DNA from: Falsiroseomonas oleicola
GTDB lineage: Bacteria > Pseudomonadota > Alphaproteobacteria > Acetobacterales > Acetobacteraceae
NCBI RefSeq assembly: GCF_019029495.1
Contig: NZ_JAERQM010000004.1
Coordinates: 290,784-354,783 of the forward strand
DNA length: 64,000 bases
Reading direction: 5' to 3'
Shown: piece by piece, positions 8,383-16,344 of the stretch
How positions within the stretch are numbered: the stretch's first letter is position 1
Layout of the letters: each line of letters begins with the position of its first letter
The notes under the pieces: generated by a model
The model's database searches: none
What the model saw: only the letters and a program-made list of their open reading frames with translations
Told to the model about the DNA's origin: nothing
Translations under genes and position numbers: made by a program

Positions 8383-9308
8383 GCGCGCGGCTGACGATCA
8401 TCGATTGCGACCCGGGCACGGATGACGCCATCGCGCTCTGGCTCGCGCTGGCCGCGCCGGAGTTGGATGTGCGGCTGGTGACGGTGGCCGGCGGCAATGT
8501 CGGGCTGGCCTCCACCACGACCAATGCGCGCGCCATCGTCGGGCTGACCGGGCGGGACATCCCCGTGGTGGCCGGCGCCGAACGCTCCCTGATGGCGCCG
8601 TTCCGCTTCGAGACGGCGGTGCATGGGCAGGATGGGCTCGGCGGCGTGACCTTGCCGGTGGGCCCGCCGCTGGCGCCCGGCATCGCGGCGGATGCGATCC
8701 GCGACCTGCTGCGCGCTGCCGCACCGGCCTCCGTCACCGTCATCGGCCTCGGCCCTGTCACCAACCTGGCGCTGGCCTTCGCGACGGAGCCGGCGCTGGC
8801 GGGTCGGGTGGCGGAGATCGTGCTGATGTCCGGCGCCTGGTCCGAGGGCAACATCACCCCCGCCGCCGAATTCAACGCCTGGAACGACCCGGAGGCGCTG
8901 GCCATCCTGCTCGGCCTGGGCTGCCAACTCACCATGGCGACGCTCGACCTGACCGCCCAGGCTTTTGTCACGCCCGAGGTGGTGGCGGCGCTGGAGGCGC
9001 GGCCCGGCGGCGCCTGCTGGCGCGCGGCCACCGCCATCCTGCGCGCCCTGCCACCCTCCCGCCGCATGGGTTTCCGGGGGTTTCCGCTGCACGATCCCTG
9101 CGCGGTCGCCTGGCTGCTGGCGCCTGGGCTGTTCGGCGCGAAGGAGGCGCAGGCGGAGGTGGATTGCGGAACCGGCCCGGGGCGTGGGCGCACGGTGATC
9201 GACCGCTGGCAGCGGCTCGGCCGGCCGCCGAACCTGCGGCTGCTGGAAACGCTGGATGCGGCGGGCTTCTTCGACCTGTTGGCGGAGCGCATCGCGACGC
9301 TGCCCTGA
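8379..9308 (+). CDS. Nucleoside hydrolase (IUNH family)
   Basis: The 309-residue protein opens with TIIDCDPGTDDAIALWLAL, the calcium-binding Asp cluster of inosine-uridine nucleoside hydrolases. It continues with GNITPAAEFNAWNDPEA and the late FPLHDPCAVAW, which supply the remaining ribose and metal contacts. It splits nucleosides into base and ribose. The Cys in place of the usual Thr/Asn before the Asp cluster is a mild variant. The start overlaps the upstream amidohydrolase stop (ATGA). It fits functionally with adenine deaminase and the phosphoribosyltransferase of the facing operon. Confidence 0.9.
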   Translation: MSARLTIIDCDPGTDDAIALWLALAAPELDVRLVTVAGGNVGLASTTTNARAIVGLTGRDIPVVAGAERSLMAPFRFETAVHGQDGLGGVTLPVGPPLAPGIAADAIRDLLRAAAPASVTVIGLGPVTNLALAFATEPALAGRVAEIVLMSGAWSEGNITPAAEFNAWNDPEALAILLGLGCQLTMATLDLTAQAFVTPEVVAALEARPGGACWRAATAILRALPPSRRMGFRGFPLHDPCAVAWLLAPGLFGAKEAQAEVDCGTGPGRGRTVIDRWQRLGRPPNLRLLETLDAAGFFDLLAERIATLP

Positions 9309-9377
9309 TCCTCTTCAGGATGCGTCAATGCCGGCGGGGCCACTCTACGCGGCTCAGGATCAAGGGGCGACAGCGTG

Positions 9378-10622
9378 ATGAACCGGCCAAGGCCCCTTTT
9401 GCGGCTGCTGATGCTCGCCCTGTTGCCGGTGCTCGGTGCCTGCGCCGGCATCACCCGCAATGCCGTGCCGACCGAACTGGCCAATGAGGCGCAGCCGCTG
9501 GGCATCCCCGGCCTGCGGGTCTGGGGCGATGTGCTGGAACCCAATGCGCTGGATGCGCTGGTGGCGCGCCAGGCCGGCATCCTGCGGACGCGCTACGGCG
9601 CGCAGGCGGCGGCGGGGCAGATGCCGGTGCTGCACTACCTGGCCTTGTCAGGCGGCGGGCCGGACGGGGCCTTCGGCGCGGGCGTGCTGAAGGCCTGGTC
9701 GCAATCCGGCACGAGGCCGCAATTCGCCGCCGTCGCCGGCGTCAGCACCGGGGCCATCATCGCCCCCTTCGCCTTCCTGGGATCGGACTACGATCCGGTG
9801 ATCGAGGAAATCTACACCACGCTGCGCACCAGCCAGGTCGCCCGCAGCACCGTGCTCAGCGGCCTGGTCTCCGGCGTGGCGCTGACGGATACGACAGGGC
9901 TGGCCAACCGCATCGCCCATTACGTCGATGCCGCGCTGCTGGCGAAGGTCGCGGCGGAATACCGGCGCGGCCGGCTGCTCTTCGTCGGCACCACCAATCT
10001 CGACTACGGCCGCCCGATGATCTGGAACATGGGCGCCATCGCCGCCTCCGGCCATGCGGGCGCGGTGCAGCTGTTCCGCGATGTCATCCGCGCCTCCGCC
10101 GCTGTGCCCATCGCCTTCCCGCCGGTCTTCATCCCGGTGCAGACCGCCGATGGGCGGCGGTTCGACGAAATGCATGTGGATGGCGGCGCCACCTCCCAGG
10201 TCGTGCTGATCTCGCCGCAGGTGCCGATTGCGGCGCTGACCCGGCAGCAGATCGGCCGCAACATCGACCGGCGGATGTGGGTGATCGTCAACAACCGGGT
10301 GCTGACCGACCACGCGCCGGTGCGGCCGCGCATCTTCTCGGTCGGCGGCGCCTCGATCAGCGCGCTGATCCGCGGCAGCGCCATCGGCGACCTGTACAAG
10401 CTTTTCCTGATCGCCGAGCGGGACGAGGTGGAATTCCGCGCCGCCTGGATCCCGCGCCAGGTGCCCTGCACGGCGACCGAGGAATTCGACCCGGTCTATA
10501 TGCGCTGCCTGTTCGACTTCGGCGCGGCGGAACAGCGGCGTGGCGCCTTGTGGAGCGACCTGCCGCCCTATTTCGTCCGTCCGCCGCTATCGCCCATGCG
10601 CGTGGGCAACGCGACCAACTGA
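9378..10622 (+). CDS. Patatin-like phospholipase, predicted lipoprotein
   Basis: The 414-residue protein has a lipoprotein signal ending VLGAC with the modified Cys at about residue 22, so it is probably membrane-anchored in the envelope. The patatin Ser-Asp dyad is visible: oxyanion loop LALSGGGPDGAFGAG (about 88-102), nucleophile GVSTG, and VDGGAT near residue 270. The family cleaves acyl ester bonds of lipids. A GTG lies directly before the chosen ATG and is an equally possible start. The gene is monocistronic and faces the histidine kinase gene; a structured element lies between them. Confidence 0.88.
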   Translation: MNRPRPLLRLLMLALLPVLGACAGITRNAVPTELANEAQPLGIPGLRVWGDVLEPNALDALVARQAGILRTRYGAQAAAGQMPVLHYLALSGGGPDGAFGAGVLKAWSQSGTRPQFAAVAGVSTGAIIAPFAFLGSDYDPVIEEIYTTLRTSQVARSTVLSGLVSGVALTDTTGLANRIAHYVDAALLAKVAAEYRRGRLLFVGTTNLDYGRPMIWNMGAIAASGHAGAVQLFRDVIRASAAVPIAFPPVFIPVQTADGRRFDEMHVDGGATSQVVLISPQVPIAALTRQQIGRNIDRRMWVIVNNRVLTDHAPVRPRIFSVGGASISALIRGSAIGDLYKLFLIAERDEVEFRAAWIPRQVPCTATEEFDPVYMRCLFDFGAAEQRRGALWSDLPPYFVRPPLSPMRVGNATN

Positions 10623-10759
10623 TAACAGCGGACCGGTCTCTTGGCCGGTCCGAGCGGCCGAACGGCCGCCGCCGCTGATGCGGCGAAGCCAAGGAAACCG
10701 GAGGTTTCCGCCCGGCGATTGAGGGGACCGGAGCGGTCACGCGGAAGGGCCGCTGTTAT
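10622..10759. repeat. Terminal 10-base inverted repeat enclosing the structured element
   Basis: ATAACAGCGG at 10622-10631 is matched perfectly by CCGCTGTTAT at 10750-10759. The arms enclose the four-hairpin element and a further small stem, GACCG/CGGTC at 10726-10738. The left arm overlaps the first hairpin by two bases, so the closing stem and hairpin 1 may compete at that point. No matching flank was seen around the second copy of the element. Confidence 0.6.
10630..10725 (+). ncRNA. Candidate structured RNA motif, copy A
   Basis: Four hairpins follow one another. P1 is GGACCGG (10630-10636) with CCGGTCC (10645-10651). P2 is GCGGCC (10654-10659) with GGCCGC (10664-10669). P3 is GCCGC (10671-10675) with GCGGC (10680-10684). 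P4 is GGAAACC (10693-10699) with GGTTTCC (10703-10709). The linker GAAGCCAA (10685-10692) and the tail GCCCGGCGATTGAGGG are nearly identical to those of copy B at 31487-31580, while P1, P3 and P4 differ by paired changes. The element lies between the convergent patatin and histidine kinase genes, in the 3' region of the former. A short reading frame (ATG at 10678, 14 codons) crosses P3-P4. No known RNA family was recognised. Confidence 0.6.
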
Positions 10760-10769
10760 GACCCCGGCC

Positions 10770-13694
10770 TCAGTCGCCGACGCCCTGCAGGCGCCGTCCG
10801 CGGGGCAGGTTGCCGGCGTCGTTGTGCGGGGTGCGCTCCAGCGGCGCCTCGATCAGCGGCAGGGTGGCGGCGGCGGTTTCCAGCACCAGGCGCAGCGACT
10901 CCGCCGGGTCCTGCTCGGCATGCAGGTCCTTCTGCAGGGTCTCCGTCAGCGTGCCCAGGCGGCGGGCACCCAGCGTGCGGGCAGCGCCCAGCATGCGATG
11001 CGCGGCATGGCGCAGGCGGGGAATGTCGCTGGCGATGCCCGGCACGGAAAGGACCTCGTAGCCGAAGCGCACCTCGGCGACGAATTCGGCGATCACAACC
11101 TCCGCCGTCGGGCCGAGATCGGCGGCGAGGTTGCGCAGCGCCGAGGGGTCCAGCAGGGGTTGCTGTGCATCGGAGGAGGGGGTGGTGCTGCTGCCCGGCA
11201 TCGAATCGCCCGCCGCAAGGCGGGCGACGGCGGCCAGAAGGGATTCGCGGTCGATCGGCTTGGCCAAGTGCCCGTCCATCCCGGCGGCGTGGCAGGCCGC
11301 CACCTGTTCCGGCAGGGCGGAGGCGGTAACGGCCAGCACCGGCACGCGGCGCCGGGCGGTGTCCAGGCCGCGGATGCGGCGCGTCGCCTCCAGCCCGTCC
11401 ATCACCGGCATCTGCACATCCATCAGCACCACGTCATAGGCTTCCCGCTGCACCGCCGCGAGCGCCTCCGCGCCATCCGCGGCGCTGTCGACACGATGGC
11501 CGGCGCCGACCAGCATGGCGCGCGCGACCATCCTGTTGGCGGCGACGTCGTCCGCCACCAGGATCCGCAGGCTGCGCCCCTGCAAGGCCATGGCCGAATC
11601 CGCCAGCGTGGTGGTGGAGGGCAGGGCCGCCGCCTCGGGCAGGGGCACTTCCCTGAGCGGCAGTTCCACCCAGAAGCGGGCGCCCTGGCCGGATTCACTG
11701 TCGCAGCCGATGCGCCCCCCCATCGCCGCGGCGAGGCGGGCGGAAATCGCCAGGCCGAGCCCGGTGCCCGCGCCATCCTGGCCCGCGACGGGGAAGAGCT
11801 GGGAGAAATCCTCGAACAGCAGGTGCCGCTTCTCCGGCGGCACGCCGGGGCCATTGTCCGCAACCTCCATCCGCAGGCCCTGGCGACCATCCGGCATCGG
11901 CCCGGCGCGGAATTCCACACGGCCGCCGGGGGGCGTGAATTTCACCGCATTGGAGAGCAGGTTCAGCAGCATCTGCCGCACGCGGGTGGCATCCGCCTCC
12001 ACTGCCGCCGGCGTGCCGGGGGCGATGTGGAGGTCCAGCGTCATGCCCTTGCGGTCCACCTCCGGCGCCAGCAGCCCGGCGCAGGCCTCCAGCAGCGGCC
12101 GCACCGCGACATGGCGCAGATGCAGGTCGAGCTTGCCGGCCTCGATCTTGGACAGGTCGAGCAGGCTGTTCACCAATTCCAACAGGTGCCGCCCGGCCTC
12201 ATGCAGGGTCACCACCTGGTCGCGCTGTTCCTCGGACAGGTTCGGGTCGCGCAGCAACACCTGGGCAAAGCCGAGCACGCCGTTCAGCGGCGTGCGCAAT
12301 TCATGCGACATGCGGGCCAGGAACTGGCTTTTCGCCTCGCCGGCGGCGCGGGCGGAATCGCGCGCCTGAGCCAGGTCGTCCATGGCGCGCTTCAGCGGGG
12401 TGATGTCGGTGCGGATGCCCACCGTGCCGCCATCCGGCGTGCTGCGCTCGGTGATGAGCACCCAGCGGCCATCCGGCAGCAGCCGCTCGATCGGCGGGTT
12501 GTTGGCGTGGCGCAGATTGTCCATCTCGTCCACGAAGGCCTCGATGTCGCCCACCGCCTGCGGATACTGCCCGCGCTTGGCACCTTCCCGCATGATGTCG
12601 CGGAAGGCCGCGCCGGCTTTGATGAAGGGTGCCGAGATCGCGTAGAATTCCTTGTAGCGCTGGTTGCAGGCCAGCAGCCGGTCGTCCGGGCCGAACATGA
12701 CGAAGCCGTCCGACATGCTTTCCAGCGCATTCTCCAGCGTCGAGCGCCAGCGGGAGCGTTCGGCCTCCACCTTCTCCCGCTGCCGCAGGCCCAGCAGCAG
12801 GGCCGCGGCCAGCGCCAGCACCAGGGCGGCGAAGGCGGCCGAGACGATCAGCGCCCTTTCGCGGTCGGTGCGCCAGCCTTCCAGCGCCGCCGCCAGCTCG
12901 ATCGTGGTGACGATGGAGAGCGAGGGGTAGAGGGTGGGGCGCACCGCCACCAGCACCGGCTCCTCATTGAAGCGGCTGCGCGCCTGCGCCAGCCCGGCGA
13001 GGGTGGAGGCGGGTTGCGCCAGGCGGCGGCCGATGCGGGTCTCGTCATGCGGCAGGGCGGCCAGCAAGGTGCCGTCCTCCCGCTCCAGCGTGATGCGCAG
13101 GCCGGGGGCATTGCCGCCCACTGCCAGCAGGCTGCCCACCATCGGCACCGGCACTTCCGCCACCGCGGTGATCTGGCCGAGCACCGGCATGGTTACCGGC
13201 CGGGCGAAGAACAGCGCCCATTCGCCGGTCGCCGGGTTCTGCACCGGCCCGCCGATCATCACGCTGCCGGCATTCGGCGTGGCATCGGTGAAGGCGGCGC
13301 CGAGCGGCAGCGGCAGCGGCCGGCGGCGTGAGACGGAGAGGGAGGTGGTGATGGGCATCCCATCCTCCCGCACCAGAAGCACGTCGCGGAAGGTGAAGTT
13401 CTGGTTGTTCAACTCCCGCATCACGCGGCCGGCGGCATTGGCGTCGAAGCGCCCGTCGCGGGCATAGGGGGCGAGGATGGCGGGCAGGCCCGCCAGCATC
13501 GCATCCACCTGCACGAAGCTGCGGTTGATGGAGGATTCGACCGCGCGGCTGACCCGGTCCGCCGTATCGGTCGCCGCCGTCAGCGCCGCACCGCGCGAGC
13601 GGTCGAGCAGCATGGCCGTGGCGACCACCTGCGCCAGAAGCAGCAGGATCGCGGCGGCCAGGACGGCGAAGCGGAGGCGGCGGGCGGTGGACAT
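10770..13694 (-). CDS. Hybrid sensor histidine kinase/response regulator with HPt domain
   Basis: The 974-residue inner-membrane phosphorelay protein has a first membrane helix at about 8-30, a periplasmic sensory region to about 280 and a second helix at 281-302. A PAS domain follows at about 320-435. HisKA has His464 in SHELRTPLN. The HATPase domain has Asn582 in NLLSNAVKF plus DNGPGVPP and GTGLGLAI. The receiver has Asp759 in LMDVQMP and Lys812, and the HPt domain probably uses His899. All phosphorelay residues are present. It starts directly after the stop of a TRAP-type binding protein gene, so the two are coupled. No separate output regulator is nearby, so the final phosphate acceptor is elsewhere. 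Confidence 0.93.
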   Translation of the reverse strand: MSTARRLRFAVLAAAILLLLAQVVATAMLLDRSRGAALTAATDTADRVSRAVESSINRSFVQVDAMLAGLPAILAPYARDGRFDANAAGRVMRELNNQNFTFRDVLLVREDGMPITTSLSVSRRRPLPLPLGAAFTDATPNAGSVMIGGPVQNPATGEWALFFARPVTMPVLGQITAVAEVPVPMVGSLLAVGGNAPGLRITLEREDGTLLAALPHDETRIGRRLAQPASTLAGLAQARSRFNEEPVLVAVRPTLYPSLSIVTTIELAAALEGWRTDRERALIVSAAFAALVLALAAALLLGLRQREKVEAERSRWRSTLENALESMSDGFVMFGPDDRLLACNQRYKEFYAISAPFIKAGAAFRDIMREGAKRGQYPQAVGDIEAFVDEMDNLRHANNPPIERLLPDGRWVLITERSTPDGGTVGIRTDITPLKRAMDDLAQARDSARAAGEAKSQFLARMSHELRTPLNGVLGFAQVLLRDPNLSEEQRDQVVTLHEAGRHLLELVNSLLDLSKIEAGKLDLHLRHVAVRPLLEACAGLLAPEVDRKGMTLDLHIAPGTPAAVEADATRVRQMLLNLLSNAVKFTPPGGRVEFRAGPMPDGRQGLRMEVADNGPGVPPEKRHLLFEDFSQLFPVAGQDGAGTGLGLAISARLAAAMGGRIGCDSESGQGARFWVELPLREVPLPEAAALPSTTTLADSAMALQGRSLRILVADDVAANRMVARAMLVGAGHRVDSAADGAEALAAVQREAYDVVLMDVQMPVMDGLEATRRIRGLDTARRRVPVLAVTASALPEQVAACHAAGMDGHLAKPIDRESLLAAVARLAAGDSMPGSSTTPSSDAQQPLLDPSALRNLAADLGPTAEVVIAEFVAEVRFGYEVLSVPGIASDIPRLRHAAHRMLGAARTLGARRLGTLTETLQKDLHAEQDPAESLRLVLETAAATLPLIEAPLERTPHNDAGNLPRGRRLQGVGD

Positions 13695-14774
13695 CTACTC
13701 GGGCCGCGCCTGGATACCCAGGGCCGGCGCGAGATACGCATTCCAGGCGTCGACGCAATCCAGGCCGCAGCGATTGACCCAGCGCGGCAGCACCACCTCG
13801 GTCAGCAACCGGCGCCGACGCTCGTCATCGGCGGCGCTCACCGGCACCACCGTCATATTGCCGGGCCGGCCGGCAGTGCAACCGGGCCGGCCCGCATTGC
13901 AGGCCAGGCCCTCGCCGGTCTCCCGGTCCGCCGCCGCCCAGATCTGGTGTTCGAGGTCGCGGATCCCGCCGCTGATGATCTGCCGGATATCGCCCGGCAG
14001 AGCCGCCCAGGCGGTGGCATTGGCGCCGAAGATGGAAATGCCCCAGGCCAGCGCCATGGCATGCACATGGGTGGTGATCTCATGCAGTCCGATCGCATTG
14101 CCGGACAGGGTGCCGGTGATGGCGCATTCGACCACGCCGCCGCGCAGCGCCTGCGCCACCTCGGCGAAGGGAATCACCACAGGCGTCGCGCCCAGCGCCT
14201 GGAGCATTTCCGACTGCCCGACCGAAGATGAACGGATGCGCCGTCCCGCCAGATCCGCCAGGCCCGCGAAGGCGCGGGTACAGAAGACCACCTGTGCCGG
14301 ATAGGTGTAGATGCCCAGCAACTCGATCTGGTAGCGCTCCCGCAACACCTGCTCGATATGCGGGCGGAAGGCGGCGACCGTCTGTCGCAGGCTGGCCATG
14401 TCGGGGGCCAGCGCCGGCAGGTCCACCGCGTTGAATTCCGGTTCCTCGGTCGAGACGATGGCAAGCAGCGCGGTGCCGAATGGCACCACGCCGAGCCGCA
14501 TCAATTGCAGCATTTCCTGCCCGCGGATGCCGCTGCGGTCGAAGGGGGCGATTTCCGCCTGCACGCGTCCATTCGTCATCTCGGTGATGCGGCGGCGCCA
14601 GAAAGGCTCCTCGTAGCGCACATACTGGCTGACATCGGCCAGGCCGCCGACGATCTTCAGGCGAATGCCCGGCGCCTCCGCCTCCGCCGGTGTCTGGGCC
14701 ATGGCCGGGGGCAGACTCAGCGCCACCCAGGCGAGCAATGCGGCGGCGAGGCGGCGGGGCGATATCGTCCGCAT
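13695..14774 (-). CDS. TRAP-type (DctP-like) solute-binding protein, probably a sensory partner
   Basis: The 359-residue exported protein has a signal peptide of about 26 residues ending AMA-Q. The core shows SQYVRYEEPFW, RGQEMLQLMRLGVVPFG and the Arg-bearing segment LAGRRIRSSSVGQ. In DctP proteins the corresponding Arg binds a carboxylate ligand. A Cys- and Gly-rich insert, LACNAGRPGCTAGRPG, lies near residue 290. No TRAP permease genes (dctQ, dctM) are nearby. Instead the stop codon abuts the start of the hybrid histidine kinase, which suggests that this protein presents its ligand to the kinase. Transport is the alternative role. Confidence 0.85.
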   Translation of the reverse strand: MRTISPRRLAAALLAWVALSLPPAMAQTPAEAEAPGIRLKIVGGLADVSQYVRYEEPFWRRRITEMTNGRVQAEIAPFDRSGIRGQEMLQLMRLGVVPFGTALLAIVSTEEPEFNAVDLPALAPDMASLRQTVAAFRPHIEQVLRERYQIELLGIYTYPAQVVFCTRAFAGLADLAGRRIRSSSVGQSEMLQALGATPVVIPFAEVAQALRGGVVECAITGTLSGNAIGLHEITTHVHAMALAWGISIFGANATAWAALPGDIRQIISGGIRDLEHQIWAAADRETGEGLACNAGRPGCTAGRPGNMTVVPVSAADDERRRRLLTEVVLPRWVNRCGLDCVDAWNAYLAPALGIQARPE

Positions 14775-14850
14775 GCAGGGCTCCAGAAGCTGCGAAGGTC
14801 CGGCTGAAGCGGACGGACCATGGCGGCCAGATGCACCGCCACCCGGGACC

Positions 14851-14880
14851 TTATAGCAGGATCATTAACTGATGCGGCAA
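14851..14880 (-). promoter_or_regulatory. Possible sigma-70 promoter for the binding protein/kinase pair
   Basis: On the minus strand TTGCCG (14880-14875) is followed after 18 bases by CTATAA (14856-14851), about 77 bases before the start at 14774. It stands out in an otherwise GC-rich gap. The match is by eye only. Confidence 0.35.
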
Positions 14881-14891
14881 CCAGAACGCGA

Positions 14892-14918
14892 GTGATTCCT
14901 TCAGGAATCGCGTATTTT
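14892..14918 (+). terminator. Terminator-like hairpin with T-tract, plus orientation
   Basis: GTGATTCC (14892-14899), loop TTCA and GGAATCGC (14904-14911) form an 8-pair stem with one G-T pair, followed closely by ATTTTT. It looks like an intrinsic terminator on the plus strand, but both flanking genes are on the minus strand. It may end an unannotated small transcript or be incidental. Confidence 0.35.
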
Positions 14919-15047
14919 TCCCTTGCGGGCGGTTTTGTGGTGCCTGTCTCATCGCCAGGGCAGCCGGATGCGGCAGCCCCCGTCGCGCGCCGGATCGTCG
15001 CAGTCCGCGACGCGGCCTTCCATTGCCCGCGGCGCATGGATGCCCGT

Positions 15048-15356
15048 TCAGGCAAGCACGTCGCGCAGCCAACCCTCGGCCTCGACCGGCAGTTCCGACC
15101 AGGCTGCTCTTGGGCCGACCCCGGTCACCAGCAGCAATCCTGTCCGGTCGAAGCCGCGTCGCGCCAGGGCGCGGCGGAAGTGGCTCAGCATATAGTCGGG
15201 CGACAGGTCGGTGGAGACCAGGATCGCGTCCTCCCCCAGCGTCCAATGGGCGTCGGCGATTTCCCACACCGCGTCACGCACCGCGGCACGCATCGTGGAG
15301 GCCTCATCGGCGTCCGGCCCGGCATCCGGGCGGTGAATGACGATGGACAGGGTCAT
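15048..15356 (-). CDS. Hypothetical protein, 102 residues
   Basis: A soluble, acidic protein of 102 residues with no recognised domain. It starts MTLSIVIHRPDAG and contains DAILVSTDLSPDYMLSHFRR, suggesting a small alpha/beta fold. The codon pattern fits a real gene (G/C-rich third positions) and no better frame exists on the other strand. It is transcribed alone, with 160 bases to the divergent phosphodiesterase start. No function can be assigned. Confidence 0.55.
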   Translation of the reverse strand: MTLSIVIHRPDAGPDADEASTMRAAVRDAVWEIADAHWTLGEDAILVSTDLSPDYMLSHFRRALARRGFDRTGLLLVTGVGPRAAWSELPVEAEGWLRDVLA

Positions 15357-15516
15357 CAGGCCCTCCGCGCCGGCAAAGGCGGATCAATGACAATGCCACC
15401 TTGTATGCGCCCGGCGCCTTGCCCGTGCAATCGGGCACGGTCCTGGCCGGATGGGCGGAAGACGGCGCCCCCCGGGGGCTGGATTCCATCCGGTGACGCG
15501 GCGATGCTGTCTCGCC

Positions 15517-16257
15517 ATGTCCCATACCCTGATCGCCAGCCACCGCGGCGGCCTGTTTCTCTGGCCCGAGAACAGCGCCACCGCCTTCCGCCACACGGCC
15601 CGACTGGCCGTGGAGCAGGCGGAATGCGACATTCACATGACGGCCGATGGCCAGCTTCTGGTCATGCATGACGCGACGCTGAACCGCACCACCGATCGCA
15701 CCGGTCCCGTGGCGGCGCTGACGGCAGCGGAGGCAGCCTGCGTGCGGGTGCGCGGCACGGCGGGGGAGGCGCCGCCGACCCTGGCGGACTACCTCGGCAT
15801 CCTTGCCGGCAGCCCGGTGGCGCCGCGGATCGAGATCAAGGCGGATGCCGCGGGACGGCCCTATCCCGGTATCGTCCCCGCGACGCTGGCCGCGCTCGAC
15901 TCGGCTGGCGAAAGACGGCGGAGCTGGATCATCGGCTTCCACGCGGACACCATGGCGCAGGCGCAGCGCGCCGGCGGGCTGGCAGGGGTGGCCTGGCTGC
16001 TGGAACTGGCGACCCTGCGCGACATCGGGCTGGAGGGCCTTATTGCCGTCGCCCGCGCCCATGGCTTCCCCGAGATCGGCCTGCATGAAAGCGCCATCGA
16101 CGCGGAACTGGTGGCGGCGCTGCGCCAGGCCGGACTCGGTATCGGCACCTGGGGCGCCAACCACGCGCCCAGCATCCGCCGCATGCTGGGCCTGGGCATC
16201 GACATCTTCGCCACCGACGACCCCCCGCTGGCGATCCGGCTGCGCGCGGAGGGCTGA
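15517..16257 (+). CDS. Glycerophosphodiester phosphodiesterase family protein
   Basis: This 246-residue TIM-barrel protein begins IASHRGGLFLWPENSATAF, the His-Arg-Gly plus Glu-Asn active-site signature. It continues with ECDIHMTADGQLLVMHD, which supplies the metal-binding Glu/Asp and catalytic His. It splits glycerophosphodiesters into glycerol-3-phosphate and an alcohol. No signal peptide is visible from the chosen ATG, so it is probably cytoplasmic. The start at 15517 was chosen because the conserved opening follows 6 residues later; an upstream in-frame ATG adds an unconserved basic tail. Confidence 0.88.
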   Translation: MSHTLIASHRGGLFLWPENSATAFRHTARLAVEQAECDIHMTADGQLLVMHDATLNRTTDRTGPVAALTAAEAACVRVRGTAGEAPPTLADYLGILAGSPVAPRIEIKADAAGRPYPGIVPATLAALDSAGERRRSWIIGFHADTMAQAQRAGGLAGVAWLLELATLRDIGLEGLIAVARAHGFPEIGLHESAIDAELVAALRQAGLGIGTWGANHAPSIRRMLGLGIDIFATDDPPLAIRLRAEG

Positions 16258-16276
16258 GCTTCACGGAAACGCGTCG

Positions 16277-16305
16277 TTGCGGCGCGCGGCGAAGCGGCCC
16301 TAAGC
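16277..16305 (+). promoter_or_regulatory. Possible promoter of the LIV-type operon
   Basis: TTGCGG (16277-16282) and CTAAGC (16300-16305) are 17 bases apart. They lie 40-68 bases before the livG-like start, in the only gap ahead of this operon. CGTTGC at 16275 and GCAACG at 16311 form an inverted pair around it that could be an operator. The match to consensus is weak. Confidence 0.3.
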
Positions 16306-16344
16306 TCCCTGCAACGAGAATGGCGTTCAGGGGAGCGCGTCCAG

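Noticed and set aside
10710..10738. Intrinsic terminator at the end of the structured element
   Set aside because: Stems are strong but no T-tract follows any of them, and the same holds for the second copy.
10641..13331. An 896-codon plus-strand frame across the histidine kinase
   Set aside because: The composition is dominated by Gln, His, Arg and Gly without domains, while the opposite strand encodes a complete kinase with all motifs.
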